From Cucumis sativus (taxonomy: Eukaryota > Streptophyta > Magnoliopsida > Cucurbitales > Cucurbitaceae), in assembly GCF_000004075.3 (NCBI RefSeq), contig NC_026657.2, forward strand, positions 6,944,001-7,008,000: 64,000 nucleotides of DNA, in the 5' to 3' direction. The notes under the pieces were generated by a model. That model made no database searches. It saw only the letters and a list, made by a program, of their open reading frames with translations, and was not told where the DNA came from. Shown here piece by piece: positions 23,451 through 35,028 of this stretch. Position 1 is the stretch's first letter; each line of letters opens with the position of its first letter. A program made the position numbers and the translations under genes.

Positions 23451-26341
23451 ATGGCCGATGTTTTTAGGTTCTCGTCGCATTCTTTCTATTTCTCCTCCAC
23501 TTCTTTGCCACCCTCCTTTGCCTCCTCCTACAGTTCCCTTCACCCATCTCTTCCATCCATTCAAAATCCAGAAAAGAGGTCGAGTCCTATGCCATGTTAT
23601 TCCACTAGCCATGTAATGCCTCTTTCTTTCAGACCCAGAAAGAGGTTGGTATCTTTCAAGGTACATAACTTGTCTTGTGGTTGGACTTCTATTTTATGAT
23701 TTTTAGTTCTTGAGATTTTTGTTGGATGTCGAGTAAATGTGATCGATGGCAATTAACAGTAGTTTTTATATATGAATTTAGTTATATTAGTATACCTACC
23801 CCGACAATTTGCGCTCGTGTTTTCTGGATGGTGCTAGAACGTATTTGTTTGTTGGGGTTGTTTGAATTTGATTTTCAATTTGAAGCTTCGTTTGCCGAAA
23901 TGCTATTCAGGCAGATTCCATGGAACCCTAGTGAGGTCCATGGACAAAGATGGAATCTTTTTATGCGTTATCCGGGAAATGAAGTTTTACGGCTGACAGT
24001 ATTTGGCATTTGCAATGGCAATGGAGCCATCTATGCGTATGGACTAATTGAACCGTTTATGTTTTCCTGGTTGTACTTTTATCAGTTAAAAGAATTTGGC
24101 GACATTGCTTTATCAACAATTTTTTCCCATGTGCTTTCAATTCGCAGTTGACAGTTGTAGACCGTTCTACATAGTTGTTTTATGTTTCAGTGTTGCCTGA
24201 TACTGGTTAACTCTAAAAGAAGCCATGTTTCTATGTTATGGTTGGTTAAACCAAAAGGAGGTATGTATTTTCTTCATCTCGGTTTGAAGTTCCTTTAGAA
24301 CTGGTGATGGCTATTGGTAAGATGTTGAATGAGTTAACGAGGGGAGAAATTCCTTGTTATTTGGAGAATTGTTGATTCTCCCATTGAGTTAGAAGGCTTG
24401 GGGGCTGATAAGATTTGAAATCAAAACATGGCTCTGAGATTTGAAGTTTAGGGAACCATAGTTAAATTGGATTTTGCTTCCTTTTCTCTTGTTTTTTTGA
24501 AATGTCAACGGGACAACTTTTGTAGTTTCACATTGGCTTTCTGAGGGTAGGAGGATGTATTATGTGGCCTTCTTATTCTTTTATACACAATTATTTGTTT
24601 TAAAATATTGTTTAAATAAGTCAATTGCTTCTTATCAAAAAAAAAAAAATAAGTCAATTGTTTTCTCAGCGACTCCTGTTAATTGTTCTCTGATGCAACA
24701 GGTACAGGCTGCTGTGGCTGAAAAAGACCAGCCAAAATGGTGGGAAAAAAATGCACCAAACATGATTGATATACATTCGACACAGGAATTTTTAACTGCA
24801 TTAAGTGAAGCTGGTGATAGATTAGTTATTGTAGAATTTTACGGAACCTGGTGTGCTTCTTGCAGGGCATTATTTCCCCGGGTAACTTTTTTGATCAATG
24901 CTTTATATTCATTGGATTGTAAAGTTGACCTATTTGCATTTTTCATTTCGATAATCAAGACATGCTTCAGCATTTTCTGAGTCTCAATGTAGTACCAGCT
25001 TATTTAAATAGGGATAAATAAGTTTGTGTCTTCCGAGACACTGCTGCATTTGTTGGTTATCAAGGTGAAAAGCTTTGAGATAACATTTTGCAGTTCTTAG
25101 GGTTTTGAACCTATCTATTTTAGTGAGGTTGAAACTTAAAACCACAGACGATTGCTCAATCCTTCAAAATTTTGTTAATCAACAACTCTTGTCCCTACGG
25201 GGATATGCGATAGAATTAAACTATTAAATATTTTATATCCCAAGTAGCTGGTCCCAAATAGACTCAATTGATGATCCTTTGATCCCCTTGTTTGAACCTC
25301 ATGCATGATCCTATGAATTTCAAATATATCCAAGATAGAGACACAGTATTTTGGAAAATTAAGTACTCTGACTAAGGAGGCATGCTTTCTTTTTATTCTT
25401 TCCTTTATTGGTTTGCTGCTGCAGCAGCAGTTCTGTCATTATCTGTCACTGAGGTTATAATGAGAAAGCTCCAGAACACTTATTATTTACACGTTTGTTT
25501 CTTGTGAATGCTGCTCTCATCAAAGGATTGATATTCATTGGATAGGAGATTTCCCGTCTCTTATAAAGAAAATGTATCTTGCAGCAAAATCTAAGCTTGA
25601 CCCATTCGTAACTTTTACTTTTCTGTTTTCTGTTCTGATGTTTTTTATATATGTTGAAATGGAACTGTCAGCTCTGCAGAACAGCTGATGAACACCCTGA
25701 GATTTTATTCCTAAAAGTCAATTTTGACGAAAATAAGCCAATGTGCAAAAGCTTGAATGTCAAGGTCCTTCCTTATTTCCACTTTTATCGTGGAGCTGAC
25801 GGGCAGTTGGAGTCCTTCTCATGCTCACTTGCAAAGGTTAGCATCTTCGTTCCCCTTCCCACCTCCAATGTGCCAATTCATTCTCTTTTATGGTTAGCTT
25901 ATAATGAGTTGAAAGTATTTTGAGACATAAATAACTTTTTGATTCAATTCATGCTACTTCATCGATTAGCTTATAATGAGAAAAATTAATTTAGAAATCT
26001 GAAGAACTTTTCGAGTTGAGGGCACATGCAATAAGAAAGATTGATGAGGATCTCTAATATGGACAGAAAATCTTCCTTATCCTCATATTTGAATAACTGT
26101 ATCAAGTTGTTGATCTTAGAACATGCAGTGATAAATTTTCTAAAGCATTCTCACAATAATGATCAATATAAGTAAACATTTTCTAAATTTCAACTCTACC
26201 TAACCTTTCTTCATCCCACAGTTTCAAAAAATTAAAGATGCAATTGAGATGCACAACACAGCTCGTTGCAGCATTGGGCCGCCAAAGGGAGTAGGCGATC
26301 TTATACTGGAGCCTTCCTTGGCTCCTAAAGACAAACAATAA
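23451..26341 (+). CDS. Thioredoxin-like 2 (ACHT type), chloroplastic, 4 exons
   Basis: Exons 23451-23660, 24702-24881, 25672-25836 and 26222-26341 join in frame (all phase 0, GT-AG) to 224 residues. Exon 1 (70 residues) is Ser/Pro/Arg-rich with almost no acidic residues, a chloroplast transit peptide. The thioredoxin fold spans about 90-205. Its active site is WCASC (Cys121 and Cys124) within [16 protein letters not shown], and it also has [30 protein letters not shown]. The atypical WCASC motif and the extra cysteines near it mark the ACHT/TRXL2 group, which takes electrons from 2-Cys peroxiredoxin and oxidises plastid enzymes. The C-terminal tail, about 25 residues past the fold, is family-typical. 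Introns 1 to 3 contain no supported gene. The closest Arabidopsis relatives from memory are ACHT1 and ACHT2. Confidence 0.92.
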
Positions 26342-27526
26342 ACAGAAGCTTCATCATAGACTTGCCCAAAGCCGCATCAGCATCATTGTGCATTCCCCTG
26401 ATATTAGTATAACCTTCTTGTTTTTCTTTTTTAAAAAAGATTCTGCAGTCAGCTATCCAATCTGTAAATTGTCATTCTTGTTCTGTAAAAGAATTCAGAA
26501 GTTGAGAATACCAATCATAAATATTTTGTTACCTTTATTTGCTTTCTTGTGCTAGCTTTGACTTTTGTACCTTGAAACTAGTTACATTGGATCAAGTTCT
26601 AAATACATGCCATTGATTCATTTGGTTTCATTTGTCTAATCTGTACTGTACTTTTATGTTAACGTTCAGCCAACTCAGTAAAACGTACCAAGTTTGAATT
26701 TCCACTCAACAGCTATTTTTCATTCTCAAAGTAAAAATGGAGAGGTATTATTTAGAAACTAAACTATGAAAGTACGAATAGCATGTTATGAACATTTGTT
26801 CTAATGAAAAGGAAATAGCAGTCAATAGCTACTTTTTACTTTGAATCATAATTTTAGCCACTAAATGATGATTTTAAATGTTTTTATTATTCCAAATTTG
26901 GTTTTAATAATTTCGATTGTTTTCAAATGGTCAGACTAATTAGTAAATATTTGATACAGCGTAATAGCAGATTGCACAAAGAAAAAGTCATTTGGATAAA
27001 TTAGAGTGAGGGAGGAAATTCAATTGGAGAAAACAAATGGAAAATATGCCATCAGCCAAAGTTCTTTTAAGATTTCATAATTTAAATTCCTTGCAATTCT
27101 AGACAAAGAAATAAAGAAAAATGAAATTGAAGAACACTATTGACAAATGAGGTTGCTTGGTACAAATTGAAGTTACTATATGTTTTTCTTGAATTAAATA
27201 AGCGCAAAATATAGAAAAAGAAACTTTGGAAGTTAATGTCAAATTGAAATTCTTAATTAATTGATCATCTTTTTAATAATGCTATGGTCACCTTCAACTG
27301 TGTAGCTTTCCCTCTATCAGTATTAAAATTATTAGCTTCTGTTACTTGTGGCGTTCACAAATAAAGAAGGTCAATCTACAACATACAATCACCAAAACTT
27401 CTGACTTTTGAATAATTTGATTAAGTCATATAGTAATATATAACATTATAACTTATTCAAACCCAATGATGAATAAAAGGTTCAAGTTTTAAAGCTTACA
27501 AAAAGAAAAATTGTTTAGCCAAGCTG
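26342..27526. other. Spacer: 3' UTR of thioredoxin gene and promoter of RING gene
   Basis: No coding exon is seen. The left about 200 bases are the thioredoxin 3' UTR; the rest is AT-rich promoter DNA. Confidence 0.6.
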
Positions 27527-29291
27527 ATGGATTTCTCACACATCTTTCTCTTCTTCTTCCTCTTCTTCTTCCCCACTTTAATCACAGCTCAAAGTTGCTC
27601 TGTTTCCAAGTGTATCAACGATGACTTCGCCATCAGATTCCCCTTTCGAATTCCAGACCAGCAACCTGCAAGATGTGGCTATCCTGGTTTCAACTTAGCC
27701 TGCAACAAAGCGGGTGTGACGACTGTAAATCTATCAGCTTCTGAGTATTTTTTGGTCAGGGGTATCGATTATGCCACTCAACAAATACAGCTCTATGATT
27801 CAGATGATTGCCTACCTGGAAGACTTCTTCAAGGCTTCAACAAAATCAATTTCTCAAACTCCCCATTTATGCCACTTTTTAGTCAGAATATTACCTTTCT
27901 AAGCTGCCCACCTCGGTTCACAATGTCGCATTTTCCCATCATTGATTGTCTTAGCAATTCAACAACCTCGATTCTGGCTACTTCCTCAACGAGTTTTGTC
28001 AAGTCAATGTCAACCTCTTGCACGATCATGAAAACTTTACCTGTCCCAGTTTCAAACCCAGATGAGACCAATCAATTTTCAACCGACCTCAATGGTGATC
28101 TCGTGCTAACTTGGGACAGCCCTGCTTGCGGTATCTGCGAAACAGAAGGCAGGCTTTGTGGGTACAAAAGCAATAGCGGTCAGGGAATTTCCTGTTTCGA
28201 CAAATACACATCAGGTAAAGGCTCTGCCCTTAACTATTTCCTAAGTTTATGTTTAAACTATACCATACCTAAAAGCTCAAAAATTCATCTTTTACAATCG
28301 GTGGAATGATTTCTTAAACATCTCTTGTATCCTAATTGGTTGAGAAAAATCTCAAAGCAAATACGTAATAAAATATTGAAAAAAGAAAAGGAAAAAAAAA
28401 AACCCCATTATTTTCTTAAAATCATAATAACAAATCAATGTCCAAATAACACTGGCGGTATTACCTATTACCCTAAACTGCAGGCTGCTGTATGAATCTT
28501 CGACTGGCTGTTGGTTGACCAAGACATAAATAATGTTTATATTTCTGGGAAATTGGGATTAAAGTAATACCTGAAGAATAATTTTTCTTTTTTTTAAAAA
28601 AAGTTGACTTTTTAGATGGTGAAGGAATGACAAAGACACTTGACATTTCTTCACTGTTGCACGTCTCTTAATAATCTTCAAACGGGATCAAATATGCTTT
28701 GACATTGCTTGGGAACCCCACCCCGCGCCCTCGCACCCACACTCACAGGAAAAATGCCATTCATGATATATTTTGCAAGAATATCAAAGTTCATGATACC
28801 CAATTAAATGATAGTAACCTTAAATTTCAGAGGAAAACAATGGTCTCAGAGTGCTGCGGATTATCTGTGTGGTGATTCTTCTTCCGACTTTGATCTGTGT
28901 CTTTGGACTTGGCTGTTTTATCTGCTTGGCAAAGTGGAGCTATAGCCTTACAGACGGCAGAGGAAACCAAGTTCAGCATAGGCAGCAAGTCAATCCAGCA
29001 GGGTCTGATTTAGAGGCACCGACCCGTTTGAGTGGTCTGAACGAATCCACCATTGAATCATATCAAAAGGTAATCCTTGGAGAAAGCCGGCGGCTCCCTG
29101 GCCCCAATGGAACCACCTGCTCCATATGCCTTGGAGAATACTTAACCAAAGACACAGTCAGATGCATTCCTGAGTGCAAGCATTGCTTCCATGTTGATTG
29201 TATTGATCAATGGCTTCGAGTCAACAGCAGCTGCCCTCTTTGTCGAAACTCTCCCAATCCCTCCCCTTCTCATTTAACTCCAATCTCATGA
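27527..29291 (+). CDS. RING-H2 finger protein, ATL20/21/22-like, with GUB_WAK ectodomain, 2 exons
   Basis: Exons 27527-28214 and 28831-29291 join through a GT-AG intron in phase 1 to 382 residues. A signal peptide (1-21, ending LITAQ) is followed by a cysteine-rich galacturonan-binding-type ectodomain (CSVSKCINDDFAIRFPFRI, RCGYPGFNLAC), then CGICETEGRLCGY and a Gly/Ser linker. A membrane helix lies at about 237-264. The cytosolic RING-H2 finger is at 326-367 with all eight ligands: CSIC, then Cys, His, His, Cys in ECKHCFHVDC, then CPLC. The hallmark DQWLRVNSSCPLCR is intact. This is the architecture of the ATL20-22 subgroup, presumed plasma-membrane E3 ubiquitin ligases that could sense wall pectin. 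Substrates are unknown. Confidence 0.92.
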
Positions 29292-29522
29292 TCTTCCCAA
29301 TTCTTCTCATGCACGTACAAACAATACAACAATGCAAATACAATGTACATTGTGCAGAGATTCAAGTAATTTGACAACTAACAACCTCAGGTTCTCACTT
29401 CATTTACTTCACTCAACCATTACAAATAGAGAAAACCCCACCACTTTGTGTGGCAAAATAACCATAAAGAAATCACCAAAGATGCATGGCAGCAGATTTT
29501 CAGGAAATGGGACAACAAAGTG

Positions 29523-29530
29523 TATATAAA
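29523..29530 (+). promoter_or_regulatory. Probable TATA box of the lipid-transfer protein gene
   Basis: TATATAAA followed by AGGC lies 75 bases before the ATG at 29605, the spacing of a plant TATA element with a leader of about 45 bases. Confidence 0.6.
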
Positions 29531-29604
29531 AGGCACTCAAGTCGTAAACCCCAGCTCAAAACATAAACACCCACCAAGTGTTTGTAAACTTTTCCAAGTA
29601 AAAA

Positions 29605-29967
29605 ATGTCGGGAATCTTCAATATTCGGTCCCTAGCCTTCGTGGCCGTGTTTACATGCTCGCTGATGGTGGTTCTGTCTCAGAATGAGGATCTGGAAAGT
29701 TGTGTACCGGTGGCACAGGCGCTAGCACCATGTTTGGGGTTCATCAAAGGCAACGGCAAACCATCGGCGTCGTGCTGCAGTGGCGTTAAACAGTTGGCGC
29801 GAGATACTAAAACGAAGAAAGATAAAGTTGCACTGTGCGAATGCGTCAAGAAGAGTTTGTCAGTGATCGGAACTTATGATCCGAGTCGCATCCCTTTGAT
29901 TCCAAAACAATGTGGAGTTTCCGTCCAAATTCCTCCCATAAAAAATTCCACTGACTGCTCAAAGTAA
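29605..29967 (+). CDS. Non-specific lipid-transfer protein-like (type 1 spacing)
   Basis: A single-exon frame of 120 residues. A signal peptide covers about 1-25. The mature part has the eight-cysteine motif in full: Cys33, Cys43, Cys57-Cys58, Cys78-x-Cys80, Cys103 and Cys118, spaced C-x9-C-x13-CC-x19-CxC-x22-C-x14-C. This is close to type 1 nsLTPs. These small secreted helical proteins carry acyl lipids in the apoplast or cuticle, and some act in defence signalling. A clear TATA box precedes it and it follows the RING gene by about 310 bases on the same strand, with no sign of co-transcription. There is no C-terminal GPI signal. Confidence 0.9.
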   Translation: MSGIFNIRSLAFVAVFTCSLMVVLSQNEDLESCVPVAQALAPCLGFIKGNGKPSASCCSGVKQLARDTKTKKDKVALCECVKKSLSVIGTYDPSRIPLIPKQCGVSVQIPPIKNSTDCSK

Positions 29968-31411
29968 TTTTTGTTTCCTTCACAAAATTAGTCACTGATA
30001 TACTTTTTCTTTTCGGTTTGCATTAATTTGGTCGTTAAATTATTCAAAGTCATCCAACTTTTAATTTCTAAGGTTTTCAAAAAAAAATTGTTTTCAAAAT
30101 CAATTAATCTATTAATTTCATGTATTAGAACTACAAAATTTCAATAGTGGACTGTTTTGTAAATTTTAAAAGTTTAAAGATCAAGCAGTACTAAATTTAG
30201 TCATTCAACATTTATATTTGTGCCAATCAATTTGTGTACTTAAAAAAAATTATATAACAAAGAATATACGGTAAAAAAACGAATTTTGGTTCGTTTCCTA
30301 CTATCATGAATTTCGATCTAATAAGCTATAAAAAATCATATGTAAAATGTTCAATAACTTATTAGATTCAAAATAAAATATTTAAGGCTTATAAGATACT
30401 AAATCGAGCACACGATTGTATTTTAACATAACTTGTTTTAATATGTTTTGTTTCATGTTTTTTCTCTTAAGAAAAAAAAGATAAACTTAGCTCATTAACA
30501 TTTTTGGTTTGAAAATTTCTAAACAAGAATTGAAAAAAAGGTGGAAAAAACAAATTATGGATATCCTATCTTAGTTACTGAAAGTTGTAATATAGTTTGG
30601 TTTGTTCTCCAAGGATCATGCTTGATGAACTAATGGGTTATATTTATATTTACAAAATATGAGTCTAAAAAGGGAGGGGGAATTAAAAGAAATCCATATG
30701 ACATGTTCTATTTTTGGATTGAATTTTCTTTAAGAAAATATTGGGGTGTTTGTTTTGTAAGACATTTGCTAGCATTGCAGGGTTACAGGCTATCAATTTG
30801 GAAGTGCTTTGATATATGAGGCTGGGGGTATCCATCATCATTGAGTCCAATCAACATAAACTAAGCATATCCCATATGATGTTTCTGGGTTTCTTAATGT
30901 TTCAAAATAAGATTGACAATGTCATGTAGTAGTCTTAATAATCCTAACATTACATGCTAATAATACTCTTATATGATCTGTTATAAATAAAAATTCTACG
31001 TACATTATTATATTCACCATTTCACTGTTTGATTATTTTTAATATGCTTTTCATTCTCTATGGGTTTGAATGCCTTATTAGTCCATGTCTCTCTGGGGAT
31101 TATTAGAAGTTTGAAAAAAGCAATCTTTAAAATGTATATAATATCAGACGGTCATCAATCAAATGAATCATATAAGAGTATCAAACAGAAAACTGGAAAA
31201 CTTTACTTGAAATGGAATTTGTTGATGATGCTTCATTAAGTTCCGATTTAGTGAATGAACTTAGTAGAGTAAGGAAAAGAAAATGAAACATGAAACCAAG
31301 CGAGAGGAAAAGCATTTTGTTGATTATCATACATGATTCACATATCACACAGAGAAGCCATGCACCTAAAACTCAGTTTATAGAAGATTAAAGAGCTTGA
31401 AACAGTTTATT
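29968..31411. other. Spacer before the CNGC array, right part duplicated downstream
   Basis: AT-rich DNA without coding exons. From about 30825 onwards the sequence aligns with the region beginning about 37350: both share CCAATCAACATAAACTAAGC, then CCCATATGATGT and AAGATTGACAA. This marks the 3' flank of a duplicated CNGC unit. Confidence 0.6.
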
Positions 31412-34400
31412 TTAATGATCCAAGATGGTGAAGTTTGGGTTGTTTTGCTCATCTTCTGGCTTCGGGGGTGGCGGTAGAGTCATCACTCGTGTGAATTGGG
31501 GAGTGTGCTGGGGATTTCTCTGCACCACCTGCAGTAGATGGGATATGAATATGGATGCATATAGGGTGGCGTTAAAGCTCGTCCAGGGGCCAACTATTTC
31601 AGCCAATGCATCTTGAAATCTACCTTCTCCACCCCCCCTCCGCTTTCTTTCGCGGTAATCGTGCCAAGCTTCTTGTATTTTGTAGGCTGCCCAAACTTTC
31701 CATTGATGAGAGTAGAACCTAGAGAACGAGGATTTTTAGAAGCAGTTGAATGAAAAGACTTTATGGGATCAATGGTAGAACAATTTATGTGTAAGTTGAG
31801 TAAAAAGAACATGCCTCACTGAGAATTGGAAGTACTTGCTATTGAGTTGCTGGGAGTGGAACTGACTGGTTACAAATTTCAGCTCATTAGCCTTTAGAGC
31901 AAAGGCTTCAACCTCAGTTAGAGTTTCAACTGTTCTTTTTGAAATGGGAAGAGAAGAAGGGTTAGTGGTGGGATCCATTGCCCAATGAACTAGCTCTTCA
32001 CCACAGAAATCGCCAGCATTAAGAGTGTCCGAGTACAGGTCGTTTTTCCAATCACAACCAATAATGGTAGCCATCTTTCCTTTCATGATAAATAGCATCA
32101 TATCAATTGGGTCACCCTCTTGCATAATGAAGCTCTTCTCTGTGAATAACACTGGCCTAAGATATTCGCACATTGCGTCCAACAGTTGTTTATCCATGCT
32201 GCTAAAAAGTGGCACCTAAAGTATTTCGACTTCTGAGGTAACGATTGTTGAAAATTTCATAGAAAGAATGTGCCAAAGTAGAAGGAAAAAGGGAAAAAAA
32301 GAAACTCACTTTCTTAAGATGGGCCAAGCAAAGGTGGCGTTTGATGTCTCTTCTGAGGTCTTTAGGAAAGTTACTGATGAGTTCCTCTTCCTTAACTCCT
32401 CTATTTAGCTGCCATTTGTACTGATCATATCGTCGAATACGATACCTCAACTCGTCTGGGAGCATACGGTGTGCCATCCAATGCTCAGCATCTCTTCGGT
32501 TAATTCTCATCTGCTCTATTTTAACAGTTGCTGACTGCAGATATTTCTGTCAAGTGGAACAAATTCATAGTTGAAAGTTGGACCAGTTAAATAGAGAATG
32601 AAAGATACAGTATGGTAGAGCAATGAAACCAAATAAACATTTGGAGTGTAAATAACTTTCCTCTTGAACTTGAATCAGTTTCATGCAAAGAAATGAATTG
32701 AGCATCATGCCTTACCTGAATATTGCTAATGAGAAACGCGAATAAAACCAAACCAAGGATGGCAATGAAGACAGCAAAAAAAACCTCTCCCATGAAATGG
32801 CTTACTTCAAGATTTTGTCCACTAGAGCTGTAGAAACACAAGCAAGTTCTTTAGAGGGGTATGGTTTACTCCAAAGGACTAACTTAAAATGTGTAAAAGA
32901 TTTGCTTCATGGATGATGGAGAAAGACATTTGAAAAACTTGGAACTCATCACAATATATTCACTTATATCATATCACATTCCTTAGTAAAATCATGAAGA
33001 AACATGGATAACTTTTACTGACCCAACATTTCGTAGAGCCCACCAAAAGGAATAGCAGAATTTACGGCGAAAACTCATAGTATCGGTTAAGTTAAACTTA
33101 AGGGCTTCAGCATATATCCCAAACTCAAAGCCGTCTTTTCCGTCCTCAGACTCTTTAGGAAAGCAAGTCTTGTTTATAGATGGGTACGCATTCCTTTTAT
33201 GAGTTCCACAGTACAAAAACTCTCCAGTACAGTTAATGTCATCTTCCTTGCATGCTTGGATCCAGCATTTGGCTTGTCGTTCTATTGATAACAAATACCA
33301 AACGGCACCAACTACCTAATTCATTTCATTCACTGCTCATAAGAGAATTCTTTTTAAACCAAAATGTAAAAACTTCTTATATAAGTCAAATGAACACATA
33401 CATGACTAGCTAGCATATAAATGAGGAGATTGAAGGCAGCTCCACTCCAAGCTGTTTCTGTCAGTATGCCAGAAGTTCTGGTTACTTCTCTGTATAGTGG
33501 ATATATTCGGAGAAGTCTTGGAATATATTGCAAAAGAATTGCCATTTTCATGGCATCCTTCGTTTTCAAGGGAATAGGGCCTTTCGCTGCAGGTATGATT
33601 ACTAATACCAAAAGCTGAATGACATAAAGAGACCAAGTTATCTTAAATAGTAAGTTCACTTCAGTGAGGCAATGAATACTGCTTAGTCAAAACAAAGGAT
33701 TCACAAGAATCTGTCCAATGACTAAAAGATAATCCAATCTTAAAAGTCCAACGACTAAAAAACAATCCATTCTTAAAACAGGATACGAACAAAACAAGCA
33801 CACAATCTTTAGTACAATGTTAACAGAGAGAAGATTGTGGACTTGGCTTTAAAGAATTCATCATCCAGAATATGTAACATTCCAAATAAGAAGAACTATC
33901 AAATGTTTTGCTCTTGATGCAAAGACTAGATGCTGCAAGTATCTTAGAAATGGTTAAAGAATTTTTTTTTTTACCATAACCTATAAACTTAAAATTTTGA
34001 ATTGTGGGGCGATTTAACATGGTATCAAAGCATAACACCTTGTATTCAAAGTTTGAACTTTTATAACATCATTACCTTTCCATTTAATATTGATAACTAA
34101 TTGTTGTAACTTTTGCATATTTTCAAGCCCACATGTAATAATGGGAGTGTTAAAATGTTGCTAAAGAATCAAATTTACCACAACTCTATCACTTGAACTT
34201 GAGTTGAGAGCTAGTGTAACCGAAACCGTACAATTTTTTTACCTGAGGTAATGGGATAATGGATAAGAAATCGATCAAGAAGTTTGAGAAAAGATATTTC
34301 TTTGCTATTTTTGCTGGATCTTTGATTAATTCACCAGTTCCAAAAACCGGTAAAGATGGGGGGAGATAACCGGTTCGAAATTCAAAGATCATGTGGAGTA

Positions 34401-35028
34401 GATAAAATAAGTCGATGAATGAACGAAGAACACAAGCAATGATCATAAGTTGTCGGTCCATGGTTAGGCATTGATCTTTTCCATCGAGCACTGGGACGTA
34501 AAAGAAGAGAGGATCCACAGCTACTGCTATGACAGAGGAGAGCACAAATATCTTGTTCCATTGCTGAAGAAATTGCTTATGTGGATCAAGAATTTTCTTC
34601 CAAAATTTTGGTTTCTTTGCTGACTGATCACCTGAATGCTTGAAGCCTAAGATTGTAATTATTCTTCTAAACCAATCAGAAATACTTGAAAATCTTGTCT
34701 CTATGCTTTCCAATATTGACCCTGGAGACAGTCTGCTTTTGTATGGGTAACCTCCAAATCTGTCATGAAAACCAGCAGTTTGATGTCCAAGCCGATATAT
34801 TATCATTTAAGTGTAGAATTAAGTACATTCCAGTTTTGATAGGATCAGGTTCAAGCAAGTTATTTACAGAAATAATCATCCAGTGGAACTTGGGACAAAT
34901 ATAACAAACTATGTGGAAATAGAAAGAGCATAAGTTGTTTTTCAGAAAATTTGACAGCATGAGAGAGAGAGTTAAGAATGTTCAAACCTCACAGATTTTG
35001 GCATCTGAGAACCCATACACTTGGACAT
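31412..35028 (-). CDS. Cyclic nucleotide-gated ion channel (CNGC1/10-like), copy A, 8 exons
   Basis: Complement exons 35028-34988, 34759-34243, 33614-33402, 33315-33023, 32827-32716, 32546-32310, 32215-31815 and 31718-31412 join in frame to 706 residues. All introns are GT-AG except intron 7, which has a GC donor. Six membrane segments span about 80-390. The pore filter is GQN (358-360) in GSSGQNL; most plant CNGCs have SLGQN here. The cyclic-nucleotide-binding domain covers about 475-590, with MKGKMATIIG and the AGDFCGEELVHWAMDP block. The IQ calmodulin-binding motif is YKIQEAWHDYRERKR. CNGCs conduct Ca2+ and monovalent cations at the plasma membrane. The start is uncertain because three in-frame ATGs occur in the tiny first exon; the third (35004) matches the start of copy B. 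Confidence 0.9.

Noticed and set aside
24555-24701. Upstream extension of thioredoxin exon 2
   Set aside because: It is T/A-rich intron sequence. The exon starts after the CAACAG acceptor at 24701, in phase with exon 1.
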